Source: Thuidium tamariscinum
Taxonomy: Eukaryota > Streptophyta > Bryopsida > Hypnales > Thuidiaceae
Direction: 5' to 3'
Assembly: GCA_947034885.2 (NCBI GenBank)
Contig: OX344749.2
Coordinates: 26,055,501 to 26,119,500, forward strand
DNA length: 64,000 bases
Part shown: positions 50,928 to 62,900 of the stretch, one piece after another
How the letters are laid out: every line of letters begins with the position of its first letter
How positions within the stretch are numbered: the first letter of the stretch is position 1
Position numbers and translations under genes: made by a program
Notes under the pieces: generated by a model
Database searches by the model: none
What the model was told of the DNA's origin: nothing
Seen by the model: only the letters and a program-made list of their open reading frames with translations

Positions 50928-53900
50928 TTCATATTGCATTAAATTATGATGGTGCCATTGGGATCAAGTGGTACTACAAGAATTCAATTGACGAGGGCAC
51001 CTTAAATATTATTGTACATTCAATGGAGATTTGTGCACATCATCTTTGATGAGCAAGGCACTTTTTTTTTCATTTTTTATGAAACATAATAGTGTCGATA
51101 TATAATGTTATAGAGGGGTTCCAAATTTCAACAATTATTCACATATTGGATAGGAAACATTACATTAGTACATATAGCATGTCCATAATTCTATTTTCAT
51201 CCACAATCTAGGAATTCCATCCAATGTTTTTTTAATTTGAAATTTTTAGGCAAAAAAATTTATGGTTTGTTGCCATTTTTTAGCCAAATAATTTTGTTTC
51301 AGGGCAATCTATCACTATAATGCCAAAAAAAGCCTAATTGATAACATGTAGGATATGCATGCCCAACCTAAAATGGAGAATTGTCTTTGAATTTATTTAT
51401 ATTATAGTTACCTTTGTTGATATTAAAAGCACTTGCAAAGCCATACCATTTTCAAAAGCACTCCAAATGTTGAGGTTTTACTCCCTTCAAGGTTTGCAAT
51501 CACCATGTAATATCTTTTTTAAATTTACTCTCAAATATTTCCAATTGATGTAAAACTCTCCTAAATTTCTAAAAAACACAAATGGCCAAATGGATTCCTT
51601 TGACCATTATGTGTTAACTTCTTTGAATATATCTACCTAAAATTTAAAGTGAAAACATTCACACTCATTGAAACTTGAAAGATTTCTATTAGAAATATCC
51701 TTCAAGTCTAACTTAAATATTCAACTTGTGTTTTTTCTTCAACCATCAATAAATAAATATAATTGAAAATAAATAGAATACATTCCACCATTTTCAACTA
51801 ATTGCACCCTTTTGAACTCAAATTTTTATGAATTCCATAATTCATTAAAAAGATATAGAGGTTTTAAGAATTTAAGTTGATCATGAGCTTATACAACTTT
51901 GAATTTTTTTGAAAACAAACCAAAACAAACCAAAACAAACCTTATTAAATTAGTCACACCCTTGAAAATCCAAATGACCATTCACTTTCAAAGATCTTCT
52001 AAAGTATTGAAGTCTTTTTTAATCAATTTGTAAGGGAAAAAAAAAATTGAATAAAACAAAGCATGAAACTCATAGGTTCTATTGACTTGAATTTGGAAAT
52101 ACATGTATTTGTGTAGCATTGTCTATGTGTGTATATAAATTAAAACAAAGCTTGATGCAATGCCACAATACTAAGATAGTTCCATCATCTTGCGAGGTTT
52201 CAATGAGAAATGTTTATATGTTGTTAAGATTTAGTAAGAACAAATGAATAAATTTTCATGTAGATGTAAATGTGACAAATGAAATTGTGTAATAATTTGC
52301 ATTTAATATAATACATATGAATATTACAATTCTATTTGTACATCATTCAATAAATCTTTGTGTAGATTAAAAAAAAATTCATATGGTCTATAACAAATTT
52401 CTAATTATTCGGGCATTTTTATTTTCAAGGGTTAAGATAATTCTTACTTTCAAAGTAAATTATATGTTATAATGAACTCCATAAAGTCTAATCTTAGGAG
52501 TTTTAAAGTACTTATATCTAAATTCTATAATTATAAAGTGGAAAGAACAAATTCATTTATAACTATATTATCATTTTGTTTAAATAATAAAATCTTTTGA
52601 CATACAAAGATGAGATATAAGGTGAATTTTGTTAAAATGGCGATATTCCATTGGTTTGACACTTTTGACAGTTCAAACCACATAGTCTGAATTCTACACC
52701 TGTAATAGATTTCTGATATCTTTACATATTATAGATGTCCAAAATGTTTCAGACCACACAGTTTGAAATCTAAACCTGTCATAGATTTTGGAAATCTATA
52801 TGTGTCCTAGATGTCCAAAAATCTATACTTGTCTTTGATACCATTTTTGAGTTCAGACTACATGGTCATTTGGAATACCGCCATTTTAACCAAATTCACC
52901 ATATATTTAGAAAACATGATAATAATGAATGATATTATGTATTATTTTGTATAAAAATGTTGTCTTATGTATTTATTTTGCATGTAATCATACTCAGAGT
53001 GGAGAAATTAAAGATCCAACGCCATTGAGCAACTACACTGACAGTTGGAGTTTTACTAATCCAAAAACTTGGTTTAAAGGAATTAGTAACTTCCTTGGAG
53101 GCATTGGAAGCTCAATTAGACATGCTTTTGGATCTTGCGGGTATGTTCTTTATAACATCAACATGTTTTATATATAAAAAAATGTATGATATATTCAAAT
53201 ATCAACTTTTATATAAAATGCATTATTGAATGAAGATTTTATTTATTTATTTAATAATAAATATTTCCACATACTTTTAACAAAGATACATATAGTTCTT
53301 GATTTTTTTAGAAATAGTGAAAAATATCCTAAATATTATGTTCTTGATTTAAACTATAAATAAATAAATTTCATATTTGAACTTATAACTATATTTCAAT
53401 GACTATCAAAATTTAGAAAAAAAATTCAATATAATTTCAACAATTACACTTATCATTGAATTCTTTTTCAATTCTATATTAAATATATAGATTCAAATAT
53501 GAAATTGCATTTCAAAAAATAAATAAATTACTTTTAAGAAAATTTCTATTTTACAAATTTTCTTGAATAATAAAAAAATTAGAAAATTTTGATTTTCTTT
53601 TCAGATCCTTATAAAATGTTGATTACTTTAAGGAAATGCATAAAATTAGAAAAATAGACTTTATAATAATAACTTTGTAGAGACCATTGCATACAAGGTC
53701 TTTGAAGAATGTTTTTCATATTCAAAATAATTATTTTAATGATTATGTAAAAATAATAGTCTTCATTATTATCAAAATATATCTACTATAACATATTAAT
53801 TGACTTTCTAATGTACACTGTTATTGATTAAATTTTTTTTTAAATAATAATAATTACACATAAATAATTAAATTCATTATGAAAATTTTATTTGCAGACA

Positions 53901-56900
53901 ATGTAGTTTTTTTAATATACTATGTTCTATTCGAAGACTATGTTGGTCAAATTTGGTTCGAATAATAGGAATTGTCTTATTGATTGTTGGAGGTACTATA
54001 TTGTACAACCTTGGCAATTTTGATTGTACAATATTTAGAAATAAAAAATTTATATATTTTATCTTATAGATTCTTCTTCTTATTATTATTAAAACATAAA
54101 CTTTTCATAAAAAAATCATCACTAATTTCTATGCGCTATATATGTGTCCATGTCAAATTGACATTTCATGCATGAGAGAGTTGATGAGACGCATTATTAG
54201 AAAGATCTAAATAATGAAGGGTGCACCAATTTTGTTTGCAAAGTTGAGCTTATCTCAAACAAATGAGAGTTCCTAAATTCACTAAAGCATTTTCACACGA
54301 GGGAATGTAGTAGAGCTTAATATTCACTTTATTTATTTTTAATAGTGAATTTCAGAGTTGGCATTGTTATCAAGTATTTTATACCACTTCAATCTACTTA
54401 AGAAGAATGTTTTGTAGTTTTTTCCTAATTTCTCTTATGTTTTAAAAAAGCATAAACATTAGTGACTTTTTATCAAAAATCATAAGAAAATAGGAAATTT
54501 TGGAAGAAAGATATTTACTTTCAAAAATTAATTCAATCTTCTCCTTTTTGTGGCACAAGTCCATGTAGCGTATTAAACAATGAAGAAGGGTGCTTTTGTC
54601 CTTACATTTACAAAACAATGAAAGAGGAAGTTCTTTCATCATATAAAGATACAAAGATTTTTTTTTCAATAATGTGTGATAGTAATTAGAGGTATTTTCC
54701 ATTGCATTGGTATATATCAATATATGGCCTTCACATTTCCATGTTGGAATTGACTTTCTTTGAATTTTAAGCACATTGTCTTTATTTTTATCAAAAACTT
54801 TCAACATTACTTTAATTTTCACTAAATTTTGTCCTAGCATGAATACAAACATTTCTAATTTCTCACTACAATATGTGCAAGTGAAACATGGTGTGCATAG
54901 ACAAGAGAAATGACAATGTTCATATAGATCTTTTTGTCAAACATTTTCCAAGTATGAATACCTTAGATTCACTTATAGTGATGATTGATGGCCAATTTTG
55001 GTTAAATTTTTCAATCATTTAAAGACAAAGAATATTTTTCTATGGGTCAATGTATATGTGTCTATTTGAATCCTAAGTTAGAATCTAACCATTGCACGTG
55101 TTTGAAACTAGAGCTTTAAGCCTTTAATCATAATTAGAGAAATGGGATTCAAATGAAAAGAAAATGAACATAAATTTTCTTGGTTTTCTTTGTAGGTTAG
55201 GAATATTTAGTTTGGATGTCATTTGAAGACATCTATAATGATTTTTTCTTATTCAAATGAAATTTTCTTAAAATTACACTTAGTTGCCCCAAATTTTCTA
55301 ATATTAAACAAATTTTTTTGTTAGCTAAAAATTTTGGACAGAAAAAAAAAATTTCCTCCATTGTTTGAATTTTTTGGGCATTGGCACAACCAATCCATTG
55401 TCATTACAGCCAAGTTTGAACCCAAGGCCTAGAAACTACAAACAATGAGTCCCAACCACTGCTAAGAACATCTCTACCGTTGCTCTCTATGAAACTCACT
55501 TTGGCTATTTGGCCAGGTGGTAGGAGTATAAATGCATGCCCCACCGCAGGTATGGCCAGGTTGAATAACAGACTGGCCCCGGCCAAATTTAGAATTGAGA
55601 CGGTGAAGTGGCGAGTGTTGGGCACGGCACGCTATGAGATTTGGTATTGTTCACTAGGTACGGGCAACACACTTTTTTGCAGTTATGAACTTATGATGAC
55701 CAAGTGCTTCCCCCAAATAAAAACAAACCGAATTTAATATTTTAAAAATCAAGAAAAAGTCCTCAAATACAATGAGGATCAGCCAAATGAATCCACTTGG
55801 GCCAATCCTAGTCACCCCACTTTACAACTGACAAGGTAGGCGAAGCAACTTTTTGAGATGTCGAGCCTGTTCACCATTGCGTTTGCTTATTTGAGCCATG
55901 CGGTGGGGCAAGTAATCCTCGTACACTCAGGCCGCCTTCTACCACCACAACATCCATTTCCTGGCCGGGTCTCTTGGCAGGTCCAACGGTAGGGATGCTC
56001 TAACACCATGCTTCAAAAATCCTACTTTACATTGACAAGTACAATGGAGTACGACATTGAAATGTTTTCATTCAAACAACCATATCATGAGCATCAATGG
56101 ATAAAGTCCAAAAGTGCATGTGCAAAAGTTATGTGCAACATATTGCATACTACCATGCAAGTTTGACAAGAAATTAGTTTCAAAGTAGCCATGTCTAAAA
56201 CTTCATTTTAATCACTTTGATTTAGAATTACTTAATCTTTTGTCAATTTTTTTAAAAAAGTCTAAAAATACTTTTTTTGCCTTGGCATGTTGGTATACAT
56301 CATGTCAAACTATTATATACAAAAATTGAAGGAAATTCATGTTTACAAAATCTAAAAGATCAACAATTTGATAAACATGCAAATGATATTGGTTCAATTT
56401 TATGAATGTTCATGTAATTTTGGCAATTTTTAGTTTTTTGATGACTTTCTTTAAGATAGCTCAAATTTTTTTGAATTTTTTTAGTCAATTATGTGTAGCA
56501 TATCTCTAGTATTTGTACAAAAAAAATTGAACCTAAAATTGCATTATATAATTGTAAAATATGTAATAAACTCATTGCTCAATTCAACAAACATTTCAAA
56601 TGCAAGGGCATTAAGATATAACAATGGTCCATGTTGCAATCTATATTCTCTCTACAATGGCTTATGCAATCTCATGCTCTCAATTCCTGAAAATAATTCC
56701 ATACGGACCTACCCCCCTTCCACCCCCTACTTAATTTAATTAATTAAAATTGATTACCTCCCACTCCTCCCCACCCACTGATCCACTGCCTACTTGTAAT
56801 TTTAAAAACCATTTAATTTGACAATCAATATAGGACAATCTTGCTTCCCATATCTTATATCTTATATTTTGTATTTTATATCCATATTTGCTCCCATATC

Positions 56901-59900
56901 TATATTCACTATTCACTATTCATACCATATCAAGCATTTGCATCTTTTTTTGGTATTGTAGATAGATAGGTAGATAGGTAGATAGGTAAATACATAGATA
57001 GCTAGGTAGGTAGGTAGTTAGGTAGGTAGATAGGTAGATAGATAGCTAGTTAGGTAGGTAGATAGGTAGATAGATAGAGTATTCATATAATATTCATATT
57101 CATATTCTAAATTTGTATTTGGATGGCTTAGATTAAATCTCATAGAGATCAATGGCTTGTGATTTTTTGAAAAATTCATGGCATTTTGGAAGGGGAGCAT
57201 TTTAAAATAAATCAACAACCTATGATTTTTGAGGGGAGGGGAAAACTAACCAGGAAGTGGTGCTATTTTTTCAGCACATAGTTGTGTATGGCAATTATTG
57301 ACACTTTTTAGTACATCGTGATAGACAATGTATTGAAACAAAATGGAATCAACTAAATTAAATTTCATCAATGGAGGGTACACTTGGCATGTCTTCACAG
57401 GCCTAAAAATTTAAAATTTTTCACTCCCCTCCTTCTCCCCCTCCCCCTCCCCCTCCCCCCTCCCCCCTTTGTAATTTCCAGAAAGTAATTTAATTGATAA
57501 ACAATATTGAACAATTCATCTTGTATCCAATATTTGTATCTGGTATTCTACCCATATTTGTATCCATACCCATATCCAATATCTGATATTTTATCCATAT
57601 TTGCACCTATACCCATATCTTATATTCATATCTGATACTCTTATCTATGTCCATACTTGTATCTAGTATTCACTTATAGATATAGTATCTAAGGCTTTAT
57701 GTAGTCTATGAATTATGGCCTTAGATATTTTGGAAAATTGTTAGGATGTGAAATAAAGCATAAATTTTTTACAAATCATCTTGTTTTTAATTCCTAGAGG
57801 ACTAAATTGCATTTTTGGCAACACAAAGATATTAAGTAGCTCAGTACAAATGAAATTTCCAATTTCTTTCTTCAAAATTTTCATACAGCATGTAGCCACA
57901 GTATTCCTTTAAGATCCAATCATTTTTTCAAGTTTTAACTACATGATTAAAATGTTATTGTATGATATGTAGTTTTTTTTCTTCTAAATTCGGCACTCTT
58001 TGGTTTTAGGTAAATTAAAAAATTCACTTTTAAAAAAAAAAGTTTTGAATTTTTCTTTCAAGATTTATATTTAAGTGGAAAACTTTGAATCATTCCATAG
58101 AATTTTTTTCATACAATCTAGTGTGTCCTATGCCATTGCCACAATATAGAAAAATAAAAATAAAAATATTTTTTAATTCATGACAAATTTGAAATTAAAT
58201 CATTTTCACATTGTAGGTCTAAATGCCATGAAGCAAAGTGTGCACTTCTCCTTGCAAAGAGCTTTAGAGTGGTGCCATGAACAATGTTGGATGCTATAGG
58301 ATTTTTTAAATGCCAATGTATCAAATAAAACAAAACAAACAACTTATCTTAAAATATCAACTAATGTGTCTTGTGCCATCATTGTGATGACTAAAATAAA
58401 TTAGAAGTAATTTTTCCATTTTTAGTTTTTACAAACTTTGAAATTCAATATCTTTTATACATGAAGGAGAATAGAAGGCTATGGTATGGTTAGTAGTTGT
58501 GTTATTGATGCAAATAAAAATTGTATGAATAAAGGAGTGCAATCATGGCTTTATTTTGTGGCATTTGGATAGGTAATGTGAAATTATGGTTTTCTAGGAA
58601 TAAAAAATAGTTAAATTCAATTTTTGAATCCATAAAAACTTCAAAATTAAACAACTAAATAAAGCGCTACAAGATAAAGTCCATACATCCCTACTTGCAA
58701 AGGTAGTACAAAGAAAACAAAACAAAACAATCTTAACCCCTTAATCTGTAAAGGACCATCTTGCTAAATTTGGCAACATAGCGACTTCGGACAAGTACGT
58801 ATCATTGGAGATTTCCATATTTTAGGCCCAAATTTTAATAAAATGTAGGCACAAGAAATATCTTTCATGTGTCATTAGGAGGGATTTGAGGGCTCCAAAG
58901 GGCCGTTTCAGGAATGGTGTGGGGAACGGCTAGCCGTTGTCAGGCCATCATTTCTAAGAAATTAAAAATAATAATAATAAATTTGGATCTTGAAATATGA
59001 AAAAAATTCAAAAAAAAATTCAAAAAAAGAAGTTAATGATATGGCAGTTGCTCGACCACGTAGGATTCCTACAGAACTGCGTTCCCGCGGTAGATTACAC
59101 AATTTTGGGCTGTGGGAACTTACGGGCTCCTAGAGCCCTCAAATTTCTCCTAATGACTAAAATTCAAGACATTCGAAAATACAAGTCAAAAGTTATGGCC
59201 TAATATGGTTTGTTTTTTTGTAATTGGGCAGTTTGGGCAGATTAGAAAAAAAAAATTTCAAAAAAAAAAATTTGAAATTAGTTTTCTTCATTTACATATG
59301 CATAGAAAGCTTTGAAGTTTGAACCATTCCATTTTGATGAATGAGTCAAAAGTTATGAGGTTTTTTTTGTTTGCGGGCAATTATAGATTCTCTACTCTAA
59401 AATAAACTTAAAAGTCTTTTATTTTATTCAATTTTCAATATTTTTTGAAAAAAAAATTAAATCATAGGATGTATATTGTTTATTACAACATTGCAACCAT
59501 TCGGATTGCCATTTTTCAATTTCATAAATAAATTCTTAACAACTTTGCATTTTGAATCATTTGCTACATCTTTTTACTTACAATTTTTTTCCTATGTGTT
59601 GTACAATTCTAAACAACTTGAAATTTTTTAGGCAAGTACCTTATTTGTCCTCAATAATGAATCCCAAACGGCACAACCATTTTGGACCATTTTCATATGC
59701 TTTTTGCCTTCTACAGTGTAGTTGCCCTATTTTGTGCAGGGTGAATTTTTTTTTGAGCATTCGAGCACAAATATCTTGCAATCTACATGATGAAAAACTT
59801 TGATATTTTTTTTCACATGTTCAAAAAACAATTTACTAAAAGATCCTATGACCACAAATCTCAAAAAATGTTTAAAAAAAATTGGTATTGGTATTGGAAA

Positions 59901-62900
59901 TGGTTGTTTTTGACTGTTTTTGGTATAAATATAGTCAAAGAACTTAAAGGGTTAAGATTTTTGTCTATGTTTTCACCAAAAATGCTTCAAAATTGTCTTT
60001 TCTAGTACATGTATCAAATTTTAAAAGAAGAAGAAAATTTGGACTCATGTAATCATAGCATGTTGTAGTAATCTAATTTGAAAAAATGCAAAAAAATTTC
60101 AAAGATTTCTACCACATGAATTGTAAGATATTAGAATTTGAATTGACACAATACGTCCAGAAGTAGCAATAACCTCCTCATTTTCCATTAGTTCCCCCCC
60201 TCTTTCTCAAATCACAAGTCATTGATATTTTTTTAAATGCTTCCCCTCCAAAATACTATCAATTTCTCAAAAAATCACAAGCTGTTGATCTTTGTGAGAT
60301 TTAATCTAAGCTGTCCAAATACAAATTTAAAATATGGATATGAATATTGTATGAATACAAAATATGGATATGGTACCAATTATGGATATCAATATTTGAT
60401 ATGGTATAAGTGTTGAGTAGTGAATATGGATACCAAGATGAATATAGGAGCGGATACAAATATAGGATATTGGATTTCAAATGGTCTAATATTGATTGTC
60501 AAGTTAATTAGATTTTCAAAATTACAAGTAAGACAGGGAAGGAGGGGAGGAAATTAATTTTAATTAATTAGGTTTCTTAAAACTCGAGGGGATTTGGGGG
60601 GATATTATTATTTTGTTTAAGAAAATTTTAAGTTTTAATTTTTTTTGGGTGCATTCTAATACAAAAATACAATGCACAATCCACCCAAAAGTGGAATTCA
60701 CTACCACCAACAAAAGTTCATTTTTTGGCCTTACAAAATATATGGCAGCTATACTTTACAAGGTTACATTTTAGAATTGTATAACATATAAGAAAAAATA
60801 GTAAACAAAAAGAAGTATAAAATGAATTAAAATACTAAATGGTTAAGAATTTAGTTATGGAATTGAACAATGTCAATTCCAATGGTTGCAATGTTGTAAT
60901 AAATAGTCTACATCAAATATTTTCATTTTTTTCAAAAATATTGAAAATTGAACTAAACAAAAAACCTCAAGGTTAATTTTAGAATAGAGATTTTGTAATT
61001 GCCTACAAACTAAAATTCCTTGTAACTTTCATCCTATCAGTCAAAATGGAATGATTCAAAGTTTTTCATATATATATATATATATAAATCCAAAAAATAG
61101 TTTCAAAATTTTAATTCTTAGAAAATATTTCTTAAAGATTTTTTTTGGATTTCTTAGTCTTCCCTCAACAATAAAAATCACATATCATAAAATAGCTTTC
61201 TAACCATGTAGTGAAAAGTCATGAAGATAGTTGTGTTGGTTAAAGCTACTCTTTGGGCACATATTGTATAAAAATTTCAAAAAATAAAAATAAAATTTTG
61301 TTTGTAGTGAGCTACCTAGAATTGCTATATTTCCAAAAACATTGTTTGGTCCTTTAGAAGTTAAGGTATAGAAAATGGAGATGTGATCCAACTATCCTAT
61401 TTATTACAAAACTAGAAAAAATATTTTTGCCAATTCAAACACTCATATCTTGCAATCCATATGGTAGAAATTTCTAAAGTTTTTTCCATGTCTTTTCAAA
61501 CCAAATTGCTACAAGATCCTATAATTACATTGTACCAAAATAACTTTTACTCTAAAATTTGATACTTGTAATAGAAATGGTAGTTTTAGAGTACTTTTGA
61601 TAAAAGTATACACAACAAACTTCAAAGATTAAATGTGATTTGATGCATGAAGGTAACTTTCCATATCATTATATACAATGCATTAATCTACTCCATTTTC
61701 ATCAAGTACATATAAAAATAATATTTAAAATATTTTTATTTTTATTTTTGTAAATTGATGACTCATGAATGCTTTCATAATGGGCATTGGAAATGTGTAG
61801 TTTCAAGTTGGAATGCTAGGGGTTTAAATTTTCTATAAATCAATGTCATTATATTCCATATAATTAACTCAATAATCGTAATAATAGCATTTATATCCCA
61901 ATGAAATTTTATGAATTTGTTATAGAATACATGTACACAACATATGTAAATATTTTGCAAAGATTACAAAAATATTTTGAATTATTCAAAAATATGTTAA
62001 ACAGATTTTAAAGATTCTAAAAAGATACAATATGTTGTACAATTTCAAATCAACGATGCTTACCCTAGTGTGTGAGCATGAACATGTGAGCATGTGAGCT
62101 TCTAATATGTATTTAAGTAGATATACTACCACCTTTGAAGGTGTTTGTAGTAAGAATACCTATAATATAGGTACCTATAGTATAAACAAACTCTTATCAT
62201 AGAAGGTTTCTATAGTATAAGCACCTATACTATAGATGCATCATCTTTGAGGCTCATAAGTTCGCACTTCTATGCTCACATACTAGCAACCGTGAATTTC
62301 AAATAATTTCAAATTTTTTAGACAAGTACCCTACTTGACCTCAACATTCAACAATGATGCAATGACAATGAATCCAAAGAGCACTACTAATTTGCACCAT
62401 TTCTCATATAATTGTCACCTTCACCTTCTAAAGTGCAGCTATTGTATTTTTTACAAGGTAGAAAAAATGATTTTTGCGCATTCAAACCCTAATATTTTGC
62501 AATTTGCACGGTAGAAAACTTTATGAAATTTTTTCCACATGATTTCATGATTTCAATCTAGTTTATTACAAGATCCAACAATTACAAATCTCAAAAAATA
62601 TTTTTTTTTCAAAATTTTATATAAGTACTAGAAATGGAAATTTTCTATTATTTTTGAAGTAAATGTAATCAAAGAACTTAAGGGGTAAAGATGAAAAAAA
62701 ATGTTCCAAAGAAAATCATAAATAAAAGGCCAAAAAATATTAAGTAGTACAATTCATTGTTGCAATTATCCAAAATAAGATAATGAGGTCTAAAGGTGAT
62801 TTCAAAGTAGATTTAAATATTGATTTTTGCATAGCATATGGATAAAATTATAAAATGATGAAACTAATATAGTATTTGCAAATTCCATAAAGTCTTTCAT

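Larger units (their letters stand above)
48346..52997 (+). other. HAP2 intron 14 (4.7 kb)
   Basis: Holds a perfect 120-bp palindrome (49341-49460), TGCTA MITE copy 3 (50157-50473), a (TAT)n tract and a small TIR element (52621-52900). Elsewhere AT-rich with no supported feature. Confidence 0.7.

Noticed and set aside
54442-54852. 136-codon minus-strand ORF in intron 16
   Set aside because: Low-complexity, Lys/Leu-rich translation of AT-rich DNA, no recognisable domain and no neighbouring exon.
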